This document shows, one piece after another, positions 8,431 to 17,091 of a stretch of DNA of 64,000 nt. The DNA is from Deltaproteobacteria bacterium (GTDB taxonomy: Bacteria; Myxococcota_A; UBA796; UBA2385). The DNA lies in the NCBI GenBank assembly GCA_016792625.1, contig JAEUKK010000104.1:1-64000 (forward strand). Direction: 5' to 3'. How positions within the stretch are numbered: the first letter of the stretch is position 1; the number at the start of each line of letters is the position of its first letter. The notes beneath the pieces were generated by a model that saw only the letters and a program-made list of their open reading frames with translations, had not been told where the DNA came from and made no database searches. Position numbers and translations under genes: made by a program.

Positions 8431-8462
8431 CTGTACGCAGAGCCTGTGCGCAGCGTATACAG
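8431..8462. promoter_or_regulatory. Direct/inverted repeat upstream of the photolyase cluster
   Basis: CTGTACGCAG (8431-8440) and CTGTGCGCAG (8444-8453) are direct repeats spaced 13 bp, followed by CGTATACAG (8454-8462), which reads as an inverted CTGTATACG. The element is the only relatively AT-containing part of the 125-bp leader of the first photolyase. A similar CTGTACCCA occurs at 12530, before the third photolyase. It is a candidate operator for a light- or stress-responsive regulator; no such regulator is encoded in this window. Confidence 0.35.
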
Positions 8463-8519
8463 AGCGATAGCGGAGGGGCTCAACGGCGCCCCGGCGCGCC
8501 CGCCCGCGGGAGAGCGCAC

Positions 8520-10091
8520 GTGTCTGAGCAGGCGAGGCGAAGCCTCCACCTCATCTTGCCGTGGGACCTCGACCGCGGGCTCGCCTGCTGCCCGCGCCGC
8601 CCGGCCGATGGCCCCGTGTTGCTCGTCGAGAGCGTCGCCCGCAGCCGCGCCATGCCCTTTCACCGGCAGAAGCTCGCGCTGATCGTCGCGGCGCAGCGCC
8701 ACTTCGCCGATGAGCTGCGCGCTGATGGTTTCGAGGTGCTGCAGATTCGCGCGCCGACCTACGCGCTGGGCGTGGCCGAGGGCGTGCGCCGGACGGGCGC
8801 CGCCGAGGTGATCGCGCTGGAGCCGCCCGAGCACGGTATCGAGCAGAGCCTGCGCGCCGCCGCCGCCGCGGGCCTGCTCGGCGCCCCCCTGCGCCTGCTG
8901 CCCGATGGCGGGCCGGGCGGGCGCTTCTTGTTGTCCCGCGACGAGGCCCGGGCCTGGGCCGCCGGCCGGGCGAACTTGCGGATGGACCTCTTCTACCGCT
9001 TCATGCGCCGCCGGCTCGACATCTTGATGGACGGCGACCAGCCCCTCGGCGGCAAGTGGAGCTTTGACGAAGACAACCGCAAGGTGCCCAAGGGCGAGCG
9101 CCCGCCGCCGGCCCCCCGCTACCCGCCCGACGCCCTGACCGCGGCCGCGCTCGATGAGGTAGAGGGCTGGGGCATCGGCTGGGGCGCCGCCCGCCCTTTT
9201 GGCTGGCCGGTGAGCCGGGCCCAGGCCCTCGACGCCTTGGCCCGCTTCATCGATGAGCGGCTGCCCCTGTTCGGGGACTACGAGGACGCGATGGTCGAGG
9301 GCGAGCCCCTGCTCTGGCACGCGGCCCTCTCGCCCGCCCTCAACCTCGGCCTGCTCCGCCCGCTCGAGTGCGTCGAGGCGGCGGTGGCCGCGCTGCGCGC
9401 CGGCACGGCGCCGCTGAACGCGGTCGAGGGCTTCGTTCGCCAGATCATCGGCTGGCGCGAGTTTATCCGCGCGGTCTACCTGCTGCGCATGCCGGCGCTG
9501 CGCGGGGCCAACCAGCTCGAGGCCGAGGCCCCGCTGCCCGCCGCGTACTGGGACCCCACCCAGACCGACATGGCCTGTTTGGGCGCCGCGACCCGGGCGG
9601 TGCACGACACGGGCTACACCCACCACATCGTGCGGCTGATGGTGCTGGGCAACCTGGGGCTGCTGCTCGGCGTGCGGCCGATTGAGCTCTCGCGTTGGTT
9701 CTTCTCGGCCTTCGTTGACGCCTATGAGTGGGTCGAGCTGCCCAATGTGCACGGCATGGCGCTCTTCGCCGACCCGAGCTTCGCCTCCAAGCCCTATGCG
9801 GCCTCGGGCGCCTATATCCACCGGATGTCGAACCACTGCGCGGGCTGCCGCTATGACGTCAAGCGCCGCACCGGGCCCGACGCCTGCCCGTTTAATCCGC
9901 TGTATTGGGACTTTATGGCCCGCCACCGCGCGCGCTTCGCCCGGCACCCGCGCCTCGGCGCCCTCTACGGCACCTATGACCGCTTCGGCGACGAGGAGCG
10001 CGCGGCGATCCGCGCCGCTGCCGACGCCGCCCGCGCCCGGCTGCTCGCCGCCCCCGCGCCCGCCTGGAGTTTTGATGACGACGCCGGCTGA
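8520..10091 (+). CDS. Prokaryotic (6-4) photolyase/FeS-BCP cryptochrome (PhrB/CryPro type)
   Basis: Flavoprotein that repairs UV (6-4) photoproducts with blue light; family members bind FAD, a lumazine antenna and a [4Fe-4S] cluster. The 523-residue protein shows the N-terminal Rossmann antenna domain (LHLILPWDL) and the all-helical FAD domain (GFVRQIIGWREFIR, WDPTQTDMACLG, NVHGMALFAD). Cys353, Cys440, Cys443 and Cys456 (NHCAGCRYD, DACPFNPLYW) have the spacing of the iron-sulfur ligands in Agrobacterium PhrB. GTG start. Its last 17 bases overlap the next gene, indicating translational coupling. Confidence 0.93.
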   Translation: MSEQARRSLHLILPWDLDRGLACCPRRPADGPVLLVESVARSRAMPFHRQKLALIVAAQRHFADELRADGFEVLQIRAPTYALGVAEGVRRTGAAEVIALEPPEHGIEQSLRAAAAAGLLGAPLRLLPDGGPGGRFLLSRDEARAWAAGRANLRMDLFYRFMRRRLDILMDGDQPLGGKWSFDEDNRKVPKGERPPPAPRYPPDALTAAALDEVEGWGIGWGAARPFGWPVSRAQALDALARFIDERLPLFGDYEDAMVEGEPLLWHAALSPALNLGLLRPLECVEAAVAALRAGTAPLNAVEGFVRQIIGWREFIRAVYLLRMPALRGANQLEAEAPLPAAYWDPTQTDMACLGAATRAVHDTGYTHHIVRLMVLGNLGLLLGVRPIELSRWFFSAFVDAYEWVELPNVHGMALFADPSFASKPYAASGAYIHRMSNHCAGCRYDVKRRTGPDACPFNPLYWDFMARHRARFARHPRLGALYGTYDRFGDEERAAIRAAADAARARLLAAPAPAWSFDDDAG

Positions 10092-12498
10092 GCGCGCGCT
10101 CGCAGGGCTGCCCGCCTACCTCGAGGGGCGGGTGCGTGCCCACAGCGGCGGCGCGCCCACGCCGGGCGCCTTTGTGCTCTGCTGGCTGCGCCAGAGCCTG
10201 CGGGCCGTCGACAACCCCGCGCTGGACGTGGCGCTCTACCTCGCCGATGCCCTCGGCGTGCCGGTTTTCGTCTACCACGCGCTCACCCACCGCAGGCCCT
10301 GGGCGACCGCCCGCAGCCACTGGTTCTTGCTCGAGGCCCACCGCGACCTGTCTGCGGGGCTGGCTGCGCGGGGGATCGGCGCGGCCTTTCACCTTGAGCT
10401 GCCCGGGCAGGAGCGCCCGGTGCTGCGGGAGCTGGCCGCTGAGGCCTGCGCGGTCATCGCCGATGAGGTGCCGGTGCCGCCGCTCGACCGCTGGCTCGCC
10501 GGCCTCGCCGCCGGGCCCGCGCCGGTGCTCGGGGTGGACTGCCACAACCTCGTGCCCATGCGGTGGGCCGGCCCGGTGCACGAGCGGGCGACGGCCTTTC
10601 GTGACCGGCACAGCCTCGAGCGCGCCCGGCGCCGGGCCCTGCCGCGCGCCGATGCCCTGGTGCGGCGGCCTGGGTTCCGTCCCGCCACCCTGCCTTTTGC
10701 CCCCCTGGACTGGGCGACGGTGGGCGAGGACCCCGAGGGCATCGGCGCCCTGGTCGCCGCGGCGGGCGTCGACCCCACGCTGGGCCGGGTGCACGACACC
10801 CCGGGCGGGCGCACCGCGGCCTTGGCGCGCTGGCGGGCCTTCCTCGCCCAAGGTGGGGTCGAGGCCTACGCGCGGCTGCGCAACGACGCCGACCAGCCGG
10901 GCGTGAGCCGCATGTCGGCCCACCTGCATGTCGGGGCGGTCTCGTCTTTTGAGCTGATCGACGCGGTGGACGCCATCGGCGGGCCCGGCGCCGACAAGTT
11001 TGCCGACGAGCTGCTGGTCTGGCGTGAGCTCGCCTGGCATTGGTGCGCCCGCCAGCCGGCCCTGCACAGCGTGGACGCCCTGCCGCTGTGGGCCCGGCGC
11101 ACCCTGCTCGTCCACGCCCGTGACCCCCGCACCTGCCCCGATGGGGAGCAGATCGAGCGCGGCCGCACCGGTGACCCTCTGTTTGACCTCGCCCAGCAGG
11201 GCTTGCTGCGCCACGGCGAGCTGCACAACAACGTGCGCATGACCTGGGGCAAGGCCATCGTCGGCTGGACGCCCGACCCCCAAGCGGCGATCGACCGCCT
11301 CGTCTCGATCAACCACCGCTGCGCGCTCGATGGGCGCGACCCCGCCTCCTACGGCGGGCTGTACTGGTGCCTCGGGCTCTTTGACCGCCCGTTCACCCCG
11401 GAGCGCCCGGTGACCGGCGCGCTGCGGCCCCGACCGACCGCCGATCACGCCGCCCGCCTCGATCTGGCCAGCTATGGCGCGGTGGTGCGCCGCCCGCGCC
11501 GCGCGCCGGCCCCCCGGGTCGCCATCGTCGGCGCGGGCCCGGCGGGCCTGGCCTGCGCGCGGGTGCTGCGTGATCATGGCCTCGAGGTCAGCATCTTCGA
11601 CAAGGGGCGCGGCCCGGGCGGGCGCTTGTCGACCCGGCGCATCGAGGGTGAGCGCTTCGACCACGGCGCCCAGTTCCTCACCACCCGCGACCCGGCGATC
11701 GGGCGGTGGTTCGCCGCCTGGCGCGCCCGGGGCCTGCTCCAGCCGTGGGAGCCCCGCCAAGCCGGCCCCGGCGCCACCTTGCCCTCGACCCCCTGGCTGG
11801 TGCCCGTGCCAGGCATGAGCGCGCTGATCCAGCACCTCTGCGTCGAGGAGGAGCCCCAGTTCTCGACCCTGGTCGACCGGGTCGAGCGGGTGGGCAGCGG
11901 GTGGAAGCTCTATGGTCGTGTGGGGAGCGCGGCTGAATCGGCGCTGCTCACCGAGGCCGAGGTGGTGGTCATCGCCACGCCGGCGCCACAAGCCGCGCCC
12001 CTGCTCGCCGCCGCACCCCAGCTGCGCGCGGCGGCCGCAGAGCGGCTGATGGAGCCCAACTTGACCGTGCTGCTGCGCCTGCTCGACCCGGTCGAGGCGC
12101 CGGTCGATCTCTGGCGGGGCGCGGAGGGGCCGCTGGCCTGGGCGGCGCGCTGCGCCAGCCGCCCGGGGCGCCCGGCCGGGCCGGGCTGGGTGCTGCTGAG
12201 CAGCGCGGACTGGGCAGCGGCCCACCTCGAAGATCCGCCAGAGCTGGTCGCTTCGGCGCTGGTCGAGGCCTTCGCCGAGGCGCTGGGCGCGCTGGGCGGG
12301 GCGCTGCCGCCGGTGCTCGAGGCCACCGCCCACCGCTGGCGGTACGCCCGGCCCCACGAAGGCTTGGCCCCGCAGGGCTGCTTGTGGGGTGGGGCGCTGG
12401 GCATCGGCGCCTGCGGCGACTGGCTGGAGGGGCCGCGGGTCGAGGCGGCCCTGCGCAGCGGCGCGGCGCTCGCTGGGCGGGTGCTCGACGGGCGATAG
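10075..12498 (+). CDS. Class II photolyase fused to FAD-dependent amine oxidase-like (renalase-type) domain
   Basis: 807 residues with two flavoprotein modules. Residues ~1-455 are a class II CPD-photolyase-like domain: LCWLRQSLRAVDNPALDVAL, FADELLVWRELAWHWC, RMTWGKAIVGW, then LDGRDPASYGGLYW follow the class II pattern (the usual RMYWAKKILEW and DRGW are altered). Residues ~478-807 are a Rossmann FAD domain with VAIVGAGPAGLACARVL, FDKGRGPGGRLSTRR and FDHGAQFLTTRD, and a C-terminal GIGACGDWLEGPRVEAA, as in renalase-like NAD(P)/FAD oxidoreductases. ATG at 10075 overlaps the upstream photolyase by 17 bp. Photolyase and amine-oxidase genes are often neighbours in other bacteria; here they are one polypeptide with no intervening stop. 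Whether the photolyase part repairs DNA is unproven. Confidence 0.85.
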   Translation: MTTPAERALAGLPAYLEGRVRAHSGGAPTPGAFVLCWLRQSLRAVDNPALDVALYLADALGVPVFVYHALTHRRPWATARSHWFLLEAHRDLSAGLAARGIGAAFHLELPGQERPVLRELAAEACAVIADEVPVPPLDRWLAGLAAGPAPVLGVDCHNLVPMRWAGPVHERATAFRDRHSLERARRRALPRADALVRRPGFRPATLPFAPLDWATVGEDPEGIGALVAAAGVDPTLGRVHDTPGGRTAALARWRAFLAQGGVEAYARLRNDADQPGVSRMSAHLHVGAVSSFELIDAVDAIGGPGADKFADELLVWRELAWHWCARQPALHSVDALPLWARRTLLVHARDPRTCPDGEQIERGRTGDPLFDLAQQGLLRHGELHNNVRMTWGKAIVGWTPDPQAAIDRLVSINHRCALDGRDPASYGGLYWCLGLFDRPFTPERPVTGALRPRPTADHAARLDLASYGAVVRRPRRAPAPRVAIVGAGPAGLACARVLRDHGLEVSIFDKGRGPGGRLSTRRIEGERFDHGAQFLTTRDPAIGRWFAAWRARGLLQPWEPRQAGPGATLPSTPWLVPVPGMSALIQHLCVEEEPQFSTLVDRVERVGSGWKLYGRVGSAAESALLTEAEVVVIATPAPQAAPLLAAAPQLRAAAAERLMEPNLTVLLRLLDPVEAPVDLWRGAEGPLAWAARCASRPGRPAGPGWVLLSSADWAAAHLEDPPELVASALVEAFAEALGALGGALPPVLEATAHRWRYARPHEGLAPQGCLWGGALGIGACGDWLEGPRVEAALRSGAALAGRVLDGR

Positions 12499-12529
12499 GG
12501 GCGGAGGGATGTGCGGGCGCATCGGCGAC

Positions 12530-12547
12530 CTGTACCCACACCCACAG
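12530..12547. promoter_or_regulatory. CTGTAC-type element before third photolyase gene
   Basis: In the 65-bp gap before the third photolyase, CTGTACCCACA (12530-12540) is followed by CCCACAG, so CTGT and ACAG flank an 18-bp span. It shares CTGTAC(C/G)CA with the element at 8431. This similarity is short and may be chance. Confidence 0.2.
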
Positions 12548-12563
12548 ACGCACGGAGCGGGAG

Positions 12564-14099
12564 ATGGACGAGCCGACCCCCCGGCAAGCCGATGTGCAGC
12601 TGGTCTGGTTCAAGCGTGACCTGCGCGTGCGCGACCACCTGCCCCTGACCCAAGCGGCCCGGCGCGGGCCGGTCATCGGGCTCTACCTCTATGAGCCACG
12701 CCTGCTTGACGCCCCCGAGGTTGACGCCGCTCAGCTCCTCTTCATCAACGAGTCGCTGGCCGAGCTGCGCGCCGCGCTCGGCGCGCTCGGGGTGCAGCTG
12801 CTGCTGCGCGTGGGCCGGGCGGTCGAGGTCTTGGGGGCGCTGCATACCCAGCTCGGCTTCACCCACATCTGGAGCCACCTCGAGGTGGGCGTCTGGGAGT
12901 CATTTCAGCGCGACCGGGCCGTCGCGCGCTGGGCGCGGGCGGCGGGGGTGCGCTGGGTCGAGCTGCCCCAGGGCGGGGTGCGGCGCCCGAACCCCGACCG
13001 CGACGACTGGGCCGCCGACTGGGAGCGGGTGGTCGGCCAGCCGATGATCCCCGCGCCGGCCCGGGCGGTGGGCGCGCGGCCGCCGCCGGGCCCGCTGGGC
13101 GCGCTGGTCGAGCCCGCGGCGCTGGGCGTGGGCGCCCTGGCCCGGGTCGAGCGGCAGCCGGGGGGCGAGGCCGCGGCCTGGGAGACCCTGCGCACCTTCT
13201 TCACCGCCCGCGGCGTCAATTACCGCGCCGATATGGCCAGCCCCTTGAGCGGCTGGACGGGCTGCTCGCGCCTCTCGCCGCACCTCGCCTTCGGCACGCT
13301 CTCGGCCCGCCAAGCCCTGCACGCGACCTGGCGGCGCGAGGGCCAGGTCGACCGGGCACGGCGGGCCGGTGAGCCGGTCGACCCACGGTGGGAGGCCAGC
13401 CTGCGCTCTTTTCACAAGCGGCTGCGCTGGCGCTGCCACTTCATGCAGCGGCTGGAGGACTTCCCCACCCTCGACCGCGAGCCCATCCACGCCGGCTACG
13501 CCGAGCTGCGCGCGGGCCTGCACCGCCCCGCGCGCTGGGCGGCCTTCGCCCGCGGCGAGACCGGCTTCCCCTTCATCGACGCCTGCCTGCGCTGTGTTTT
13601 GGCCACGGGCTGGCTCAACTTTCGGGCGCGGGCCATGTTGGTTTCGGTGGCCACCTGGACCTTTCACCTCGACTGGCGGCCGGTGGGGCAGCTCTTGGGG
13701 CGGGCCTTCCTCGACTATGAGCCGGGCATTCACTGGGCCCAGGTGCAGATGCAGGCGGGTCTGGTCGGCATCAATACGCCCCGGCTGTACAACCCGACCA
13801 AGCAGGCGGAAGATCAAGACCCTGAGGGTGTGTTCATCAAGCGCTGGGTGCCCGAGCTCAGCCGCCTGCCGGTGCCCTTTGTGCACCGACCGTGGGAGAC
13901 CCCGCCCCTGCTCGCGCTGAGCTTGGGTTTTCAAGCGGGGAGAGACTACCCCCTGCCGCTGGTCGACCCACGACAGACCCAGCAGGAGAGCCGGGCCGAG
14001 CTGTCCGAGCTGCGGGCCGACCCGGCGATCTGGCGGGAGAGCGCCCGGGTGCTGGCCCGCCACGGCAGCCGGCGACGGCCACCGCCGCGCTGGCGCTGA
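12564..14099 (+). CDS. Cryptochrome/deoxyribodipyrimidine photolyase family protein (class I/III-like)
   Basis: 511 residues with an N-terminal photolyase domain (LVWFKRDLRVRDHLPLTQAA) and the FAD-binding domain (GWTGCSRLSPHLAFGTLSAR, GETGFPFIDACLRCVL, GWLNFRARAMLVSVATW, KQAEDQDPEGVFIKRWVPEL). The canonical NNGNWQW segment of class I enzymes is replaced by IHWAQVQMQAG, as in a separate cryptochrome-like group, so repair activity cannot be assumed. ATG 12564 is preceded by GGAGCGGGAG; the frame is open further upstream but without a ribosome site. Third photolyase-family gene in a row on this strand. Confidence 0.9.
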   Translation: MDEPTPRQADVQLVWFKRDLRVRDHLPLTQAARRGPVIGLYLYEPRLLDAPEVDAAQLLFINESLAELRAALGALGVQLLLRVGRAVEVLGALHTQLGFTHIWSHLEVGVWESFQRDRAVARWARAAGVRWVELPQGGVRRPNPDRDDWAADWERVVGQPMIPAPARAVGARPPPGPLGALVEPAALGVGALARVERQPGGEAAAWETLRTFFTARGVNYRADMASPLSGWTGCSRLSPHLAFGTLSARQALHATWRREGQVDRARRAGEPVDPRWEASLRSFHKRLRWRCHFMQRLEDFPTLDREPIHAGYAELRAGLHRPARWAAFARGETGFPFIDACLRCVLATGWLNFRARAMLVSVATWTFHLDWRPVGQLLGRAFLDYEPGIHWAQVQMQAGLVGINTPRLYNPTKQAEDQDPEGVFIKRWVPELSRLPVPFVHRPWETPPLLALSLGFQAGRDYPLPLVDPRQTQQESRAELSELRADPAIWRESARVLARHGSRRRPPPRWR

Positions 14100-14118
14100 G
14101 CTGACCCCCGGGGGCGTT

Positions 14119-14138
14119 GCGGGGGGCGGGCCCCCCGC
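14119..14138. terminator. Bidirectional terminator-like hairpin
   Basis: GCGGGGGG (14119-14126), a CGGG loop and CCCCCCGC (14131-14138) form a perfect 8-bp stem in the 46-bp gap between the convergent photolyase and HTTM genes. There is no T-tract, so termination is inferred from position and stem only. Confidence 0.45.
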
Positions 14139-14145
14139 CCACAGA

Positions 14146-15285
14146 TCACCCTATCGGTGCAGGGGGCCGAAGGCGGCGCAGCAGCCCGAGCCCCAGATCG
14201 ACCCAGAGCCCGGCCATGAAGGTCAGCGGCAGCAGGCCCAGCACGCGGCCGAGCGCGTGCACGCCGCCCAAGACCTCGCCCTCGGGGCTGTGCAGGCGCA
14301 TGGGGCCGGGCGCCGATACGAGGCGGATGCGCTGCGTCCAGTCCAGGGCGCGCACGAGCAGGCCGAGGCCACGAGAGAGGGGCTGGCCCGGGTCGACCGA
14401 GAGAGAGGTCTGCCCGGTCGCCGGCGATGCGAAGCTGAGGTACAGCGAGATCATCAGGTAGCTGAAGGTCGTGACGTTCATCATCGCGTCGATGCCGAGG
14501 TGAAGGGCGACCCCACACCAAGCGGTCACCCGGCGCGACTTGGGGTGCCAGAGCCCGACCGCGAGCAGGCTCTCTGCGAACAACGTCCACCACGCCATAA
14601 ACATCGGGGGAAACAGGCCGAGCAGCGTGGCCTTGAACGGCCCCTTGAGGAAGCCACCGTTGGCCAGCGCGCCGAAGATGCTGCCGTCGAACCAGTCCGG
14701 CGTGAGCTTGCCGATGGTGGTGGTCAGATACAGCACGCTGAGAAAGACCTGCAACATCCGCTGGTAGAGGATGGGGCGGATCGGCCGGACCGGGCGCAGG
14801 CCCCGGGCGCGGGCCCACAGCCGCCGCAGGACCGCGTCGAGGCTGTAGTGATCACCCATGGGAGAGAGGGCGAAAATACAGATCACCCAGACATAGACAT
14901 TGACGTGGTGGAGGTAATTGAACTGGCTCTCGAGCAGCGCATAGAGCAGCAGCAGGGCCAAGCCCACGCTCACCGCCCGGGTGCCCAGGCCCAGCGTGAG
15001 CAGCACGGCGAGGGCGAGGGCCAGCCCATCCCAAAGGCGCTGGCTGGCCGCGGTCATCGGGGGCAGCCAGTCGAAGCCGGGCACGGGCAGGCGGAAGCGG
15101 CCGTGCTGCAGGCCGTCATGGAAGGGCAGGCGCAGGTTGAGCGCCCCCCAGCCGCGGTAGATGCCCCAGACGCCGGTGAACTTGAGCACGAGGGTCAGGC
15201 CGACGAAGAGCCGCACCAGGCCGAGGGTCTCGGTGGGGGCCGGCGCGAACCAGAGCCGGTCCCAGGCGGCGCGCAGGCGGCTCAT
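14146..15285 (-). CDS. HTTM-domain membrane protein (vitamin K gamma-carboxylase-like)
   Basis: 379 residues, about eight membrane helices. HTTM (horizontally transferred transmembrane) domain marks: LGLVRLFVGLTLVLKF near the N-terminus, FNYLHHVNVYVWVICIFALS, PMGDHYSLDA, then RMLQVFLSVLYLTTTIGKL and LHLGIDAMMNVTTFSYLM. The domain is shared with vitamin K-dependent gamma-carboxylase, but activity in bacterial members is mostly unknown. It is the last gene of a four-gene leftward operon; its ATG overlaps the stop of the preceding small gene (ATGA). Confidence 0.85.
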   Translation of the reverse strand: MSRLRAAWDRLWFAPAPTETLGLVRLFVGLTLVLKFTGVWGIYRGWGALNLRLPFHDGLQHGRFRLPVPGFDWLPPMTAASQRLWDGLALALAVLLTLGLGTRAVSVGLALLLLYALLESQFNYLHHVNVYVWVICIFALSPMGDHYSLDAVLRRLWARARGLRPVRPIRPILYQRMLQVFLSVLYLTTTIGKLTPDWFDGSIFGALANGGFLKGPFKATLLGLFPPMFMAWWTLFAESLLAVGLWHPKSRRVTAWCGVALHLGIDAMMNVTTFSYLMISLYLSFASPATGQTSLSVDPGQPLSRGLGLLVRALDWTQRIRLVSAPGPMRLHSPEGEVLGGVHALGRVLGLLPLTFMAGLWVDLGLGLLRRLRPPAPIG

Positions 15286-15728
15286 GGCCCCCCCTCAGGT
15301 GGCCAGCGCAGCTGCTCGACGGTCTCTTCGGGGTGGTCGTTGCGGCGCCAGCGATAGACCGCCTCGACGGCGACAGCGTCATCGGGGCGGTGGGCGGCCC
15401 AGAGATAGCGCAGGGCGCCCCGCAGCTGCAGGCGGGTGGTCCCGGCGCCAAAAACCTCGACCTGGTGGCGACCACCCCGGACGGCGGCGGACCGTTTGGG
15501 CAGCGCCACCGGGAAGCTGAACTTGCGCGCGCTGCCGTCGACAAGACGCCACTGGTAGTCGATCTTGTAGCGTGTGAACTCGTGGAACATCGCGAAGCCG
15601 TAGCGGTCGTCGTCGTGCAGGCGCGACCGCAGCCCGAGCCCGATCTGGAGCCCGAAGATCAGCACCAGCGCGACGCTCCACGCCGCGCGGGCCCGTGGGC
15701 CCAGCGCGAGCTGCTCAGGGGGCCCCAA
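15282..15728 (-). CDS. Small single-pass membrane protein of the HTTM operon
   Basis: No family recognised. With a TTG start at 15728, preceded by AAGGGGGCGCGG, the product has ~148 residues: a short cytoplasmic stretch, one helix (WSVALVLIFGLQIGLGL), then an extracytoplasmic domain with HDDDRYGFAMFHEFTRYKI and WRRNDHPEETVEQLRWP. The start overlaps the upstream lipoprotein gene by 14 bp and the stop overlaps the HTTM start by 4 bp, so it is translated as part of the operon. Position and topology suggest an accessory subunit of the HTTM protein. The longer open frame to 15833 is rejected because it is Arg-rich and lies inside the upstream gene. Confidence 0.7.
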   Translation of the reverse strand: MGPPEQLALGPRARAAWSVALVLIFGLQIGLGLRSRLHDDDRYGFAMFHEFTRYKIDYQWRLVDGSARKFSFPVALPKRSAAVRGGRHQVEVFGAGTTRLQLRGALRYLWAAHRPDDAVAVEAVYRWRRNDHPEETVEQLRWPPEGGP

Positions 15729-17091
15729 CCGCGCCCCCTTCAGGCGCGGGCGGCGGCGGCGCGGCCGGCGCCGCGCGCTCGACCGTCTCGGTGCCGAGGT
15801 AGGTCGCGACCTTGAGCATCGCGACGGCCCCATGACCGGGGATATCGATGCGGACGTTTGGGTTGTCCATAAACAGGGGGACCCCGCCGATGGCCTGCGC
15901 GGGCACCGGGTAGATGTCGGTCTCGCCAGCCCGATGTTGGAAGTTGATGGTGAAGAAGGCGCCCAGCTCAGCGCTCTTGCGGTACTTCGCCGCCCGGGTC
16001 GTGTCGCCGACCTGCTGGGCGTAGCGCACCGCGTCGGCCATCGCCTCGAGCTTGATCACGTGGTTCCAGCTCGGGGGGCCCTTGCCGCTGTTCGGCTTGA
16101 ACCCACCGACCCACGCGCAGCTCTTGGTGTTTTTGACCGTGTATTGGTCGGCGACCAGGCCGTCGGCGACCAGCCAGACCAGCGGGCTGGCCCAAGCGGC
16201 GTCCTCTGGGTGGCGTTTGACCAGCTCGGTCAGCGGCTCGAGGGCCCAGAGCCCATAGAGATAGGGGTACTCAAAATACTGCCCCTTGCCGGTCTCTTGG
16301 GTGCGACCGGCGGCGTTCTTGCCCGCGGCGCGCAGGGCCTCGAGGTAGGCCGGGTCTTTGGTGTGTACGTGCAGGCGCCACAGGGCGTTGTGCAGCTGCA
16401 TCCACTGCAGGGGGCTGCCCGAGCGGAAGCCGCCGTCGGGGCGCTGCGCGTTGAGGATGGCCGCGCCGAAGTTGGCGAGCTGGGCGTCGTAGCTGCGGTC
16501 TTGGTCGGCCTCGGCGAGCACGCTGAGCGTCATGCTCATCAGCGCGGTCGCGCCGAGGTCGGTGAGCAGGGCGCCCCCGCCGCTGTGGGGTTTGACCCGG
16601 GGCAGCAGCAGCCCCGCCGCCACCCGCACCGCCTGCCCGAACTCGGGCCGGCCGGTCACCTTGTACAACCAAGCGAGGCCAAGGGCGCCGACCACCTGGC
16701 GGTGGATCATCTCTTCGGAGGTCGCCGCGTGCACCCGGGGGTCATACTCGTAAACGAAGGGCATGCAGGGCTTGCCCGCGTCGTCGACGCAGCCCTCGGG
16801 GCGCTGCACGCCGAGCATGTAGTAGCCCATCAGCGCCGCGCTGTAGGTGACGGTCTGCAGGCCTGCGTCGGCCCCGGTGAGCGGGAAGGGGAGGGGGCCC
16901 GCCAGCGCTGCGGCGTCGACGGTGGGGCTCACCGCTGGGCCGTAGGTGGCGGGGCCGAAGTCGGGCCCCGCGCAGGCCCCCTGGCCTTTGCCCTGCTTGG
17001 TGGTTGCCTGGTCACCAGGGGATGGCTCGCCGGCGCAGGACAGCAGCCCGAGGCCCAGGACCAAGGTGGTGAGGGGTCGGGTCAGCGCCAA
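15715..17091 (-). CDS. Lipoprotein with predicted alpha/alpha-toroid domain
   Basis: 458 residues. The N-terminus TTLVLGLGLLSCAGE carries a lipobox with Cys19. The mature part is rich in helical pairs with recurring aromatic/Gly segments such as GALGLAWLYKVTGRPEF, RPDGGFRSGSPLQWMQLHNA and YLYGLWALEPLTELVKRH, as in (alpha/alpha)6 barrels of glycosidase/epimerase or prenyl-cyclase type; an enzyme activity is not identifiable. The C-terminus is Pro/Ala-rich. TTG start at 17091 is supported by GGAGG six bases upstream and lies within the last 10 bp of the Memo gene. Confidence 0.7.
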   Translation of the reverse strand: MALTRPLTTLVLGLGLLSCAGEPSPGDQATTKQGKGQGACAGPDFGPATYGPAVSPTVDAAALAGPLPFPLTGADAGLQTVTYSAALMGYYMLGVQRPEGCVDDAGKPCMPFVYEYDPRVHAATSEEMIHRQVVGALGLAWLYKVTGRPEFGQAVRVAAGLLLPRVKPHSGGGALLTDLGATALMSMTLSVLAEADQDRSYDAQLANFGAAILNAQRPDGGFRSGSPLQWMQLHNALWRLHVHTKDPAYLEALRAAGKNAAGRTQETGKGQYFEYPYLYGLWALEPLTELVKRHPEDAAWASPLVWLVADGLVADQYTVKNTKSCAWVGGFKPNSGKGPPSWNHVIKLEAMADAVRYAQQVGDTTRAAKYRKSAELGAFFTINFQHRAGETDIYPVPAQAIGGVPLFMDNPNVRIDIPGHGAVAMLKVATYLGTETVERAAPAAPPPPAPEGGAVGAP

